Positions 8,357 to 17,260 are shown, numbered from the stretch's first letter. The stretch is 64,000 nt of DNA from Thalassobellus citreus (GCF_044385915.1 NZ_JBISCC010000125.1:438519-502518), one strand, 5' to 3'. Numbers and translations: made by a program. The notes: generated from the letters alone by a model not told the origin.

Positions 8357-9886
8357 TTATTTTCTGATTTTTAACAATAGACCTTTCCATAATGCTAAAA
8401 CCAATGTTTTTTCTGTAGATTCCAATCCAATTACAACCACTGATAGAATAAAAGATACTGAACTGATGACAAGAACAGATATTAACCTCAAAAAACCTTC
8501 TGAAAATATCAATAATGGTAAAAAAGATAAGGTAGCTGTAAAAAGAAAAACCCCAGCCCCTCTAAGGACTACTCTATTGATATAACTTTTAATTGACATA
8601 CCACAAACCCGGTGAGCAAAATAAATTCTAGAAAAAGACAATGCAATTACCATAAAAATTAAATTAATATAAATCGTTTCTGGTCTAGCTCCATTTTTAA
8701 ACATGATATAGCTCACAGGAAGCAATAATATCCAAATTATAGACTCTATAAGTTGGCTTTCCTTTATTTTACCTGTTGCTCCAATGGCAGTTGGAAAAGT
8801 AACTGTCAATTGTGTTAGTGTAGATCGAAAGAGGTTGAGCCTACAAAATATTATAGCAAATTCAGGAACGTCTTTAAGCCATAAACTTAAAATATAAGGC
8901 ATTTCAATTATTGCAGGTATTGAGAAAAAAGCTAATAATAAGAAGGATAACTTATTACCAGTCATAGATGCTTTAAGCATTTTTTCTCTATTATTCTCGC
9001 CTTCGCTTTTAACGATTAGAGGATTCAAAGCTTTAAGCATTGTATTAGAAAAAGCCATGATTTGTCCAGTAATTTGGAGGGCTATTCCTTGAGCAGCATT
9101 TACAATAACTCCGAAAAAGGAGTTAATCAAAATTGTCATCCCTTGCATAGTAAGCATACTAGCCGAACTACTTAACAATGACCAACCAGCAAAAGAAGTC
9201 ATTTCTTTAAATGTTGTTTTATTATAATATTTTTTTACACCAATAGTAACTTCTTCATAATTTTTATGGCAGTAAATAACTCGAATAAAAAATAAAGATA
9301 CAGTTAGAATAGCCATTAAAAGTCCATATATATATAATCTATCTATAGACAAAAACCCAATTAAAATAGCAATACCTAATTTTAATACAACTTCTATAAT
9401 CCTTAAAATAGCGACTAACAGCATATTTTCGTGGGCATTAATTACAGCGTCATATGGAACAGATATCAGAGTAAAAAAAGTGCTAAAAATCAAAAATTGA
9501 TAAATTGTCTTCGCAACTTCTATTCTATCTGGAGAAATTTTTAATATACCATCAAATAAAAAACCACTAACCAATTCTAATAAAACTACTAAAATTGTAG
9601 CGATACAAAAATGCAATAAAGTACTTACATTAAAAATTGTTTTTTGTTTCTTAAAATCACCTTGACCTTGGGCGAATGACATAAAGCGTTGAGAAGCAGT
9701 TGTCATTGCCGAATTTAGAAAAGTTAACATTGCAATTGCACCACCGACTACATTAAATACACCAAAATCCTCTGCACCTAATGCTGCTAAAATTAAACGG
9801 GTGGCATATAATGACATAGTGACCGTAATGGCCATTTGCACATATAAAATCCCTGTGTTTTTTGCTACTCTTTTTGCTTGTTGCAT
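8357..9886 (-). CDS. Oligosaccharide flippase, Wzx-like (MATE/MOP superfamily)
   Basis: The 509-residue protein is an integral membrane protein with about 12-14 helices. It opens with AKRVAKNTGILYVQMAITVT and a GAEDFGVFNVVGG segment near residue 37, typical of polysaccharide biosynthesis proteins of the MOP exporter superfamily. It would flip undecaprenyl-linked repeat units from the cytoplasmic to the periplasmic side of the inner membrane for the Wzy-like polymerase encoded further along. A 102-nt AT-rich gap separates it from the pyruvyltransferase gene, and I see no convincing promoter there. Confidence 0.85.
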   Translation of the reverse strand: MQQAKRVAKNTGILYVQMAITVTMSLYATRLILAALGAEDFGVFNVVGGAIAMLTFLNSAMTTASQRFMSFAQGQGDFKKQKTIFNVSTLLHFCIATILVVLLELVSGFLFDGILKISPDRIEVAKTIYQFLIFSTFFTLISVPYDAVINAHENMLLVAILRIIEVVLKLGIAILIGFLSIDRLYIYGLLMAILTVSLFFIRVIYCHKNYEEVTIGVKKYYNKTTFKEMTSFAGWSLLSSSASMLTMQGMTILINSFFGVIVNAAQGIALQITGQIMAFSNTMLKALNPLIVKSEGENNREKMLKASMTGNKLSFLLLAFFSIPAIIEMPYILSLWLKDVPEFAIIFCRLNLFRSTLTQLTVTFPTAIGATGKIKESQLIESIIWILLLPVSYIMFKNGARPETIYINLIFMVIALSFSRIYFAHRVCGMSIKSYINRVVLRGAGVFLFTATLSFLPLLIFSEGFLRLISVLVISSVSFILSVVVIGLESTEKTLVLALWKGLLLKIRK

Positions 9887-9965
9887 GATTTTATATAAAT
9901 CTAAAACTTAATTTTTTTTAATAACACTCAGATTTAACATCAAGTAAATATTCTTTTTGTATTTA

Positions 9966-10976
9966 CTACAATGACAACTTATTACCATACAATAAAAAAC
10001 CTAAAACATTACTTTGTGATAAAATTTTATAAATAAACATACATACAGTTGCTACTAACACTGTTAATAAACCTGTAATTATAAATAATATAATTTGGTT
10101 TAAATCTTCTTTAATAAAAGGAGCTGCAAAAATAGATACTACATAAGAATGGGTAACATAAATAACTAAGGAATGTACCCCCCATAAACGAATGTATTTA
10201 TCTATATATGTATTAAAAGTAAGTCGCCTAATTAAATTGTAAAAAACAAATATACCCGAAATGGCACAAACCACCTTGATACATGTATTTTTTATAGATG
10301 ACAATCCATATTCATAATGCCCGACTAATATAAAAAAGGATATTAGCGCTATTGAGAATATTATTTTATTCATTAAGAATTTATTTAGAAAATCGTATTT
10401 GGCAAAAAATACTCCTAAAAAATAAAACACAAAGAACAACATAAAATTCCTCATAAAACTAACTACTCCAAGCTGCCAAACACATAAAAGTCCTGTTGCT
10501 ATTATTGATAAAAAAAACAAATCCAATAAAATCTTTTTTTGTTGATTGAATTGGTATGATAAAAATAACCAAAAAGAGTAAAGCATTTTAACAAAAAACA
10601 GATACCATAAAAACCATAAGCCTCCACCATTGATTAATTGTTTTAATTTTTCAATGAAATTAAATGTAAAAGTCTCTGAAAAAAAGAAAGGATCAACTAA
10701 CAAAGGCCAAGCAAAAAATGGCAACAAAATGGTTCTGCTTTTATTAAGTACAAATAACCCATAATTATCAAAAATTTTTGGTTTTATCACTTTACTTGCT
10801 ATGTATCCGCACAAAAACATAAATAATGGCATTCTAAAAGTAGAACCATATATTAAAACTTCAGAATGTTCTCCATTGATGACATTCCCTGTAATAACAT
10901 GCCCCATAACTACTAATAGTATATTAATACCTCGTAACCTATCTATATATGCTATTCGCTTTTTTTTTGTATTCAA
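9966..10976 (-). CDS. Acyltransferase family 3 membrane protein
   Basis: The 336-residue membrane protein begins with RIAYIDRLRGINILLVVMGH, the D-x-L-R-G start and first-helix histidine of acyltransferase-3 (OafA/NodX-like) proteins. About ten hydrophobic segments follow. LFMFLCGYIA in the second helix matches the F-x-x-S/C-G-Y/F segment of the family. Such proteins move acyl groups across the inner membrane and onto sugars. Together with the two hexapeptide enzymes it makes a third possible acyl-modification gene in the locus. It belongs to the same minus-strand run of genes. Confidence 0.82.
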   Translation of the reverse strand: MNTKKKRIAYIDRLRGINILLVVMGHVITGNVINGEHSEVLIYGSTFRMPLFMFLCGYIASKVIKPKIFDNYGLFVLNKSRTILLPFFAWPLLVDPFFFSETFTFNFIEKLKQLINGGGLWFLWYLFFVKMLYSFWLFLSYQFNQQKKILLDLFFLSIIATGLLCVWQLGVVSFMRNFMLFFVFYFLGVFFAKYDFLNKFLMNKIIFSIALISFFILVGHYEYGLSSIKNTCIKVVCAISGIFVFYNLIRRLTFNTYIDKYIRLWGVHSLVIYVTHSYVVSIFAAPFIKEDLNQIILFIITGLLTVLVATVCMFIYKILSQSNVLGFLLYGNKLSL

Positions 10977-11013
10977 ATTTTATTAACGTAATATAAAATT
11001 GTTATAATGAAGA

Positions 11014-11688
11014 CTAGTTCTTAATATTATTATTTATATATGTTGAATTTACCACCAAAGAATAAAAATACCAAACCAATATACTTAGACTTAACATTTC
11101 CCCTCCCTCTTCAACTATGGTTAATAAAGTGTCAACACCTTCACTTCTGTGAAAAAACACATGTAACACATCAATACCTAAACCAAAAAACAGGAAGAAA
11201 CTTAAAAACTTATAAATATTAATCAACGACTTTTTAGAAACCTCTGAAGCCCATCTATAATTCCATTTATACAGCAACAGAAAAAACACTAGTACGATTA
11301 TTGAATAGATTAAATATCCTCTAACCTTACTTGCCTCAAGAATATTACCAAAACTACTCATACTGATAAAATACTGACGTGTAAGTTGATGTAATTGAAA
11401 CATATCATCAACTAAAAAAAATGTAAAAAGAAAAAACAAGGGGATATATATATAATTCTTTTTAAAATAAACAAGGTAAGCTACAAATCCGAGAATACTT
11501 ATATATTTTAAATATTGAAAGATTTCTGGATAACCAAAATCCTTAGCATCTAATAAAAAGGGACTTGACTTTAACTCCCATAATGTAACTGTAAAAATGT
11601 GCCCTATAATAAAAAGCAAATCTATTATAATTAACAAACCAAGAACTACATATGTACACTTCTCTTTTTTCTTTATTACCAAAAACAA
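11014..11688 (-). CDS. Unknown polytopic membrane protein of the polysaccharide locus
   Basis: I do not recognise this 224-residue protein. It has five or six hydrophobic segments. Polar residues within or beside them stand out: VDDMFQLHQL near residue 92, GIDVLHVFFHRSEGVD near residue 173 and EEGGEML near residue 193. Acidic and histidine residues in membrane helices could form a metal or substrate site, as in membrane hydrolases, but that is inference. The gene lies between the sugar transferase gene (63 nt away) and the acyltransferase-3 gene (37 nt away). No signal peptide or soluble domain is visible. Confidence 0.6.
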   Translation of the reverse strand: MFLVIKKKEKCTYVVLGLLIIIDLLFIIGHIFTVTLWELKSSPFLLDAKDFGYPEIFQYLKYISILGFVAYLVYFKKNYIYIPLFFLFTFFLVDDMFQLHQLTRQYFISMSSFGNILEASKVRGYLIYSIIVLVFFLLLYKWNYRWASEVSKKSLINIYKFLSFFLFFGLGIDVLHVFFHRSEGVDTLLTIVEEGGEMLSLSILVWYFYSLVVNSTYINNNIKN

Positions 11689-11751
11689 ATATTACAGATT
11701 TGCTTACACTTATTGATTTGATTCATCATTCATAATATTAGCTATTTCGAC

Positions 11752-13101
11752 TTAGTATGCTTTTTCTTCTCCTTTGAATATATTATAAACTGTTAAATAT
11801 ATGATTTCCATATCCAGACTAAGAGACCATTTTTCCATATAGAAAATGTCATACCGTACTCTATTCACAATATCAGACTTAGCAACTATTTCCCCACGGT
11901 AGCCTTTTACTTGTGCTAAACCTGTTATTCCTGGTTTTAAAAAATGTCTAACTAAATATTTATCTACAGACGTTTCATACTGTTCTGTATGTAATTGCAT
12001 GTGTGGGCGGGGTCCAACTACACTCATATCTCCCATTAACACATTAAAAAATTGTGGCAACTCATCAATACTAGTCTTTCGCAATATATTCCCCAAACGT
12101 GTAACCCTCATATCATTCTTAGTCGCCATTTTAGTATCAGACTCTTCAGTTTGAGTCATTGACCTAAACTTATAGCATAAAAAAGTCTTTTTATTAATAC
12201 CATGCCGTTTTTGTTTGAAAAATAATGCCCCTTTAGAATCAAACTTTTGCAATATATATACAAGTGGAATAAGCCACGACAGAACAAACAGAACAACCAA
12301 GCTAGAGAATACAATATCGAATATCCGTTTTACTAAGTTTGCATATTCCAGCTCTAGCTGGGAAGCTCTTAAATTTAAAACAGGTACACTACCGTAAAGT
12401 TCAATAGACATGGCCCGAGAAAAAAACTCTTTATTATCCGGAATAATCTTTATACGCTTAAAACTATTATCAGCTATATGCATAAGACTCTTAATTTCTT
12501 CTTTTGACAACCTGGAGGCAATACAATACACCTCACTAATATCGTTTTCAAAAATATACTTATAACATGCTTCAATTGGCCCCAAGTAGGTTGGGCTTTT
12601 AGAATGTTTATTATCAAAAAAACCAACATATTGATAATTATGATCTGGATTATCAAAAATGCTCCGCACTTTCTTTAAATTTTTATCCCAACCAACCACT
12701 ACGACTTTGGATTTGTTAAACGCTTTTGCACGATATTGCTCTCTAGCCCATTTAAAAAACATACGAAATGCTATAACCTGAAGGCAAAAAAATGCATAAA
12801 CAGCAATAAGATGAAACGGAGAGTAAACATTTGGCCCCAAGAAAATAAAAGAAGCGAAGAATGCTAAACCATATAATGCAAATAATTGAGAAAAACTTAT
12901 AGTCTTAGATATAAATGTAATACTTCTAGATTTTGCATAAAATTTAATAGCATGGGTTATAATCAACCAAGCTAAATTATAATAAAACACCCCTATAACT
13001 CCAACTTTATAGGTTACTGGCGTTAAATAAAACAGTGTTAAATTTAACACCGCTATATGAACTATTAACGAGAGCGGGAGGCCAAAATAAGACTTTTGCA
13101 T
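11752..13101 (-). CDS. Polyprenyl-phosphate sugar-1-phosphate transferase (initiating enzyme)
   Basis: The 449-residue protein has four or five N-terminal membrane helices, a soluble Rossmann-like middle part with VVVVGWDKNLKKVR near residue 130, and a C-terminal catalytic domain from about residue 255. That domain holds FFKQKRHGINKKTFLCYKFR, the LRKTSIDELPQFFNVL block, MSVVGPRPH and KPGITGLAQVKGYRGE. This is the polyisoprenyl-phosphate hexose-1-phosphate transferase (WcaJ/CpsE-like) layout. It transfers a sugar phosphate to undecaprenyl phosphate and so starts repeat-unit synthesis. The sugar is not readable. It follows fcl with a 221-nt gap in which I find no gene. Confidence 0.88.
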   Translation of the reverse strand: MQKSYFGLPLSLIVHIAVLNLTLFYLTPVTYKVGVIGVFYYNLAWLIITHAIKFYAKSRSITFISKTISFSQLFALYGLAFFASFIFLGPNVYSPFHLIAVYAFFCLQVIAFRMFFKWAREQYRAKAFNKSKVVVVGWDKNLKKVRSIFDNPDHNYQYVGFFDNKHSKSPTYLGPIEACYKYIFENDISEVYCIASRLSKEEIKSLMHIADNSFKRIKIIPDNKEFFSRAMSIELYGSVPVLNLRASQLELEYANLVKRIFDIVFSSLVVLFVLSWLIPLVYILQKFDSKGALFFKQKRHGINKKTFLCYKFRSMTQTEESDTKMATKNDMRVTRLGNILRKTSIDELPQFFNVLMGDMSVVGPRPHMQLHTEQYETSVDKYLVRHFLKPGITGLAQVKGYRGEIVAKSDIVNRVRYDIFYMEKWSLSLDMEIIYLTVYNIFKGEEKAY

Positions 13102-13322
13102 TTTACAATTAAAATTTTATTAGTAAAAAAAAATGCATTATTTATATATGCAATGCGTTTAATTATATTAGGCATAATAATGAAATAACCTATTACATTT
13201 ATATCTTGAGACAAGATTAAGACAACAAAAGACAGGTTGCCCCTAAGTATAGATCGGTTTCTAATATTTGAATTAATCACCACTACTTTAATAGATTGAG
13301 TGATTAATCAAACTACTTTTAA

Positions 13323-14408
13323 TTATAATTTGGAGTACCAGTTGTATACTTTTTGAATACCATCTTTTAGGCCTATTGTATGCCTCCATCCTAAACCATG
13401 TAATTTAGAAGGGTCCGTTAATTTTTTCATAGTACCGTCGGGTTTATCACTATTAAAAAACAACACTCCTTTAAAACCAACTGTTTGCTTAATAATTTCG
13501 GCTAACTCTTTTATTGAAATATCAACTCCAGTACCTATGTTTATATGTGTATTTCGTATTTCTTTATTATTTGTTTCATAACAATCTGAAAACTGTCTGT
13601 TTTCCATTAAAAAGATACATGCGTTGGCCATATCTTCACTCCATAAAAACTCTCTCATAGGTTTTCCTGTCCCCCAAATCTCAAGATAGATTACGTTATC
13701 TCTTTTTTGAATACCATATTTATGAAGCACTTCATAGATTACGTTCTTGCTAGCACTACCATCTACCCCTTCAATTGGTAGATTATTTAAGTCTTTATGT
13801 ATAGCATCCCAGTCTCCTATTTCTAAAGCTTTACCCAAATGCATTTTTCGTATCAAGGCAGGTAAAACATGTGACTTTTCTAAATCGAAATTATCATTAG
13901 GTCCATATAAATTAGTAGGCATTACAGAAATAAAATTGGTACCATATTGAATATTATAGCTTTCACACATTTTAATACCAGCTATTTTGGCTATAGCGTA
14001 AGGTTCGTTAGTGTATTCTAAAGCATCCGTTAAAAGACTATCTTCTTTCATTGGCTGCGGACAATTCTTTGGATAAATACAGGTGCTACCTAAAAACAAT
14101 AATTTCTTTACATTATGCAAATAACTTTGATGAATTACATTATTCTGTATCATTAAGTTTTCATAAATAAAATCTGCTCGATATGTATTATTAGCAACTA
14201 TACCTCCAACTTTAGCTGCCGCAAGAATTACATAATCTGGTTTTTCTTTTTCAAAAAATGTTGCAACAGCTGTGGAATCCTTAAGATCCAATTCCTTATG
14301 TGTTCTTGTTACAAAATTATAATAACCTTTAGACTTTAAGTTTTTTAAAATTGCACTTCCAACCAATCCTCTATGACCTGCAATATAAATTTTAGATTTT
14401 TTTTCCAT
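13323..14408 (-). CDS. fcl: GDP-L-fucose synthase
   Basis: This NADPH-dependent epimerase/reductase turns GDP-4-keto-6-deoxy-D-mannose into GDP-L-fucose. The N-terminal IYIAGHRGLVGSAI is the nucleotide-binding loop. GSTCIYPK holds S108 and C110, and EPYAIAKIAG holds the Y137/K141 pair of the SDR catalytic site. At 361 residues it is about 40 longer than the E. coli enzyme. The extra length lies near residues 205-240, between the substrate-binding helix and the WGTGKPMREF segment, as I recall for Bacteroidetes versions. It lies 43 nt after gmd, which makes its substrate. Confidence 0.95.
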   Translation of the reverse strand: MEKKSKIYIAGHRGLVGSAILKNLKSKGYYNFVTRTHKELDLKDSTAVATFFEKEKPDYVILAAAKVGGIVANNTYRADFIYENLMIQNNVIHQSYLHNVKKLLFLGSTCIYPKNCPQPMKEDSLLTDALEYTNEPYAIAKIAGIKMCESYNIQYGTNFISVMPTNLYGPNDNFDLEKSHVLPALIRKMHLGKALEIGDWDAIHKDLNNLPIEGVDGSASKNVIYEVLHKYGIQKRDNVIYLEIWGTGKPMREFLWSEDMANACIFLMENRQFSDCYETNNKEIRNTHINIGTGVDISIKELAEIIKQTVGFKGVLFFNSDKPDGTMKKLTDPSKLHGLGWRHTIGLKDGIQKVYNWYSKL

Positions 14409-14451
14409 AATTTAATAAACACCTAACTATATTAATTAAACCTTTAAATAT

Positions 14452-15579
14452 TTACTCTGCTTGTCTTAAAATTTCATGCCCTGCTTTCAATAAATCAACA
14501 TCCTTCTTCATTAATTTTATATCTGACTCCATCATATCCTTAACCAAATGTTCCAAATCATATTCAGGCACCCATCCCAATTTTTCTTTAGCTTTTGTGG
14601 GATCTCCAATCAATAAATCCACCTCTGTTGGACGGAAATAAGAAGGATCTACAGACAACACTTCTTTACCAATCTCTAATGTAAAATCCTTGTTGTTACA
14701 AGCCTTAACGAAAGCTTTCTCATCAACACCTTTACCTTTAAATTCTAATTCTATTCCTACTTCTAGAAAAGCCATACGCACAAAATCACGCACAGTAGTG
14801 GTTACACCTGTAGCAATAACCCAATCTTCAGATTTATCTGCTTGTAAAATCATCCACATCATTCGCACATAATCCTTAGCATGTCCCCAATCGCGTTTTG
14901 CTTCTAAGTTACCTAAGTATATTTTTTCTTGTAAACCTAATGCTATCTTTGCTACAGCTCTAGTAATTTTTCTAGTCACAAAAGTTTCTCCTCTTCTTGG
15001 TGACTCATGATTAAATAAAATTCCATTACAAGCAAATAAATCGTAGGCTTCTCGGTAGTTTTTTGTAATCCAAAAACCATATATTTTAGCCACTCCATAC
15101 GGAGATCGTGGGTAGAAAGGTGAGTTTTCATCATAAAAACCTCTTTCATTTTTGTTTTCTGGTAAACCTCCGTATAATTCAGATGTTGATGCCTGATATA
15201 TTCGTGTTTTCTTCTCTAAACCTAAAATACGTACCGCTTCTAAGATTCTTAAAGTTCCTAACCCATCTACATTACCTACATATTCAGGACATTCAAAAGA
15301 TACTTTTACGTGAGACATAGCTCCTAAATTATATATTTCATCTGGTTGACATTCTTGGATAATACGAGTTAAATTCATAGAATCTGTTAAGTCTCCATAA
15401 TGTAATTTTAATCTTAGATCAGGATCATGGGGGTCTTGATATAAATGATCAATTCTATCTGTGTTAAAAAGAGAAGCCCTTCTTTTAATACCATGCACCA
15501 TATAGCCTTTTTCTAACAATAATTCGGCTAAATAAGAACCATCTTGCCCTGTAATACCTGTAATTAAAGCTACTTTCAT
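14452..15579 (-). CDS. gmd: GDP-mannose 4,6-dehydratase
   Basis: The enzyme makes GDP-4-keto-6-deoxymannose from GDP-mannose, the first step to GDP-L-fucose. The protein has 375 residues, the usual length. The nucleotide loop is GITGQDGSYL (residues 8-17). The catalytic triad is visible as T132 and E134 in STSELYG and Y161/K165 in YGVAKIY. FNHESPRRGETFVTRK near residue 190 is the family signature. It is the first structural gene after the long leader that follows the antiterminator gene, and fcl follows it. Confidence 0.96.
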   Translation of the reverse strand: MKVALITGITGQDGSYLAELLLEKGYMVHGIKRRASLFNTDRIDHLYQDPHDPDLRLKLHYGDLTDSMNLTRIIQECQPDEIYNLGAMSHVKVSFECPEYVGNVDGLGTLRILEAVRILGLEKKTRIYQASTSELYGGLPENKNERGFYDENSPFYPRSPYGVAKIYGFWITKNYREAYDLFACNGILFNHESPRRGETFVTRKITRAVAKIALGLQEKIYLGNLEAKRDWGHAKDYVRMMWMILQADKSEDWVIATGVTTTVRDFVRMAFLEVGIELEFKGKGVDEKAFVKACNNKDFTLEIGKEVLSVDPSYFRPTEVDLLIGDPTKAKEKLGWVPEYDLEHLVKDMMESDIKLMKKDVDLLKAGHEILRQAE

Positions 15580-15703
15580 AATTTTATATAAGTTTAAAAG
15601 ATTATTAAATTTTATTCTCTGGAATCAATTAATACAATTCAAACGCTAAAAATACTAATATTTTATTACCCTAGGACAAGTCCTCCATCAGGTTTTTTTA
15701 GTA

Positions 15704-15711
15704 CAAATTTA
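15704..15711 (-). promoter_or_regulatory. Possible internal promoter -7 box for gmd
   Basis: On the minus strand the sequence is TAAATTTG, a full match to the TAnnTTTG box. CTG (not TTG) lies 19 nt upstream where the -33 element should be. A start near 15698 would give a leader of about 120 nt before gmd. It could allow gmd and later genes to be expressed without reading through the long leader. In AT-rich DNA a match of this kind can occur by chance. Confidence 0.3.
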
Positions 15712-15812
15712 AGATTAGATAAAATGAATACAGCGCTCCGCGAAGTGAGTCCCATACAGATCAACACTTAAGAATAATTTAGTTAAAAATACCCAAAGGT
15801 TATTCGAGTTGC

Positions 15813-15858
15813 AAGAAATGAATAGCATAATTTTAAAAAATTATGCTATTCATTTCTT
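15813..15858. repeat. Perfect 18-bp inverted repeat in the operon leader
   Basis: Arms 15813-15830 and 15841-15858 are exact reverse complements of AAGAAATGAATAGCATAA around a 10-nt spacer. The spacer is itself T4-A6, so the stem may extend to 22 pairs. On the minus strand no T run follows the second arm, so it is not a standard intrinsic terminator for the operon. It may be a pause or processing hairpin, a protein-binding site, or a terminator working with other factors. Confidence 0.75.
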
Positions 15859-16298
15859 ACACATCTGATTTTTTAATATTTATATTTATTCAGATGTTTT
15901 TTTAGCATATTCATAAAAACAAATAAAGCCACATTTATGAATTCCGATTAAAGGGCTAAATTACAAGTTAAGCTGTTTAACACAACTAGATACGGGTTAT
16001 ATCTAGTAAATAAAAATCAAACAGCACTAAACTAATAAGCGATAATTCTTACAAAAACATCATAAACAACAAAAAAGAGAAAGAAAAATTTGTTTAACAA
16101 AGTTAACATTGTAGCACCAACAAAAAAACACATTTATTGACGAAAAATATTACGTAATTTTCTCAAATAACATCTAAATAAAAATGAAATAAAATAACCA
16201 TACGAACTACTGAAACAATTAAACTTGCTCTATCTTAAACTAATTCAGAAAAGAGCATCACTCCAAAGAATATTAATACATTTTAACAAATAAAAACA

Positions 16299-16778
16299 TT
16301 ATACTATTTGCTTTATTTTCATATTTAGAACCACACCAAAATCTTCTAAAACAAGTCGCACTCTAGTTTTCCCTACCTCCTTAACAACAGCCCGCTTGCC
16401 TTGAAACAGACTGCTTTTAATAAAGACTCTTTCTCCTGGTTCAAATTTTGAAACACTAAACTCCTCAACACAATCACTTGACAACCAATGCTTAATAATA
16501 TCTATTTCTTCATTTTTGACAATAGCAGGTTTTCCCAACCAAAATAAATAACGTATTATCCCAGGGTAGTTAAAAACCAATTGTCTATCCTTATCCAACA
16601 ACTGTACGAAAACATAAGATTTAAACAATGGTACTTCTATTGTTTTTTTTCGATCACTCCATACTTTAGTCTCCTTTATCATAGGACAATACACTTCTAT
16701 ATTGCCTTTCGATAGCATATCAGCAACTTTTTTCTCATTTTGAGGCTTTACATAAAGTACATACCATTTTTTTTTCAT
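16299..16778 (-). CDS. Specialised NusG-like transcription antiterminator (UpxY/RfaH type)
   Basis: The 159-residue protein starts with KKWYVLYVKPQNEKKVADML, the NGN domain. FKSYVFVQL near residue 52 and YPGIIRYLFWLGKPAIV near residue 76 follow, and then a KOW-like C-terminal part (FEPGERVFIKSSLFQGKRAV). It is not the housekeeping nusG, because it stands alone at the head of the polysaccharide operon without secE or ribosomal genes. The family binds RNA polymerase and lets it read through long operons by recognising leader sequences. Its own promoter lies just upstream and its likely target leader just downstream. Confidence 0.85.
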   Translation of the reverse strand: MKKKWYVLYVKPQNEKKVADMLSKGNIEVYCPMIKETKVWSDRKKTIEVPLFKSYVFVQLLDKDRQLVFNYPGIIRYLFWLGKPAIVKNEEIDIIKHWLSSDCVEEFSVSKFEPGERVFIKSSLFQGKRAVVKEVGKTRVRLVLEDFGVVLNMKIKQIV

Positions 16779-16815
16779 GTGATTTAATTACTAGGTCAGG
16801 TATATGGGTCTTTCA

Positions 16816-16845
16816 CAAATATAATTTCTTTTTCTTAAATCACAA
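16816..16845 (-). promoter_or_regulatory. Promoter of the polysaccharide operon
   Basis: Read on the minus strand this is TTG, exactly 19 nt, then TATATTTG, which fits the Bacteroidetes housekeeping promoter (TTG about -33, TAnnTTTG about -7). Transcription would start near 16810, about 30 nt before the ATG of the antiterminator gene. It is probably the main promoter for the whole minus-strand locus. Confidence 0.7.
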
Positions 16846-17067
16846 AAGTCAATAACTTTAGTTAAACTATTTAAATTATAGAATTTTAACATCTTTCTTT
16901 TACAACAAACTTTTATTCCATTACTAACAAATTATTATTATAATTCACAATCAGAACATTTTTTCCTTAAACCCTTTCTTGAGCTAATAACAAAACTACT
17001 TAAGATAACTTTAGACGTATTTACTTAAAAATTGATTTAGAAAAGCACAAACTATATAATTCAAAAT

Positions 17068-17101
17068 AAAAAAACACCGAAAATCATTCGATTAACAGTG
17101 T
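17068..17101 (-). terminator. Intrinsic terminator downstream of tRNA-Pro
   Basis: On the minus strand a nested hairpin is seen: ACACTG pairs with CGGTGT (one G-T pair), an inner AATC/GATT stem with loop GAAT sits between them, and a run of seven T follows. It stands about 30 nt after the tRNA 3' end and would stop tRNA transcription before the polysaccharide promoter. Confidence 0.75.
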
Positions 17102-17132
17102 CTATTTTATTAAAACCTAAATTTTTATTTAG

Positions 17133-17207
17133 TCGGGGTGGCAGGATTCGAACCTGCGACCTCCGCGTCCCAAACGCGGCGCGATAACCGGGCTACGCTA
17201 CACCCCG
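17133..17207 (-). tRNA. tRNA-Pro (anticodon TGG)
   Basis: The minus strand folds as a full cloverleaf. The acceptor arm is CGGGGTG with CACCCCG, the D arm is closed by GCG/CGC, the anticodon stem CCGCG/CGCGG carries the loop TTTGGGA (anticodon TGG at 17170-17172), and the T arm is GCAGG TTCGAAT CCTGC. The discriminator base is A and the 3' CCA is not encoded. It reads proline CCN codons. It has its own promoter and terminator and so is a single-gene unit between the polysaccharide locus and udk. Confidence 0.97.
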
Positions 17208-17231
17208 AATTGGTTATCTTTTAACAGGCTG

Positions 17232-17260
17232 CAAATATACTTATTTTATTCACTCTACAA
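17232..17260 (-). promoter_or_regulatory. Promoter of tRNA-Pro
   Basis: The minus strand reads TTG (in TTTG), 18 nt, then TATATTTG, a very good match to the Bacteroidetes consensus. The start would fall near 17226, giving a 5' leader of about 20 nt for RNase P to remove. Confidence 0.7.

Larger units (their letters stand above)
15580..16298 (-). promoter_or_regulatory. 719-nt leader with inverted repeats between the antiterminator gene and gmd
   Basis: No convincing gene is seen here. In the sense of transcription (right to left) it holds a nested hairpin (outer arms 16019-16025 and 15972-15978, inner 8-nt arms 16000-16007 and 15985-15992 around 7 nt), an 8-nt inverted repeat (15890-15897 with 15861-15868), a perfect 18-nt inverted repeat (15841-15858 with 15813-15830), and a promoter-like box at 15704-15711. 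In Bacteroides, UpxY proteins act on the leaders of capsule operons, so this may be where the neighbouring NusG-like protein acts. That link is inference. Confidence 0.5.
16779..17132. other. Gene-free stretch with operon promoter and tRNA terminator
   Basis: No gene is seen in these 354 nt. The part next to the antiterminator gene holds the polysaccharide operon promoter. The part next to tRNA-Pro holds a terminator hairpin. The rest is AT-rich DNA without clear structure. Confidence 0.6.

Noticed and set aside
13065..13283. Open frame of 72 codons on the minus strand before the sugar transferase gene
   Set aside because: It overlaps the start of the transferase in another frame and codes for no plausible protein; the gap is taken as non-coding.
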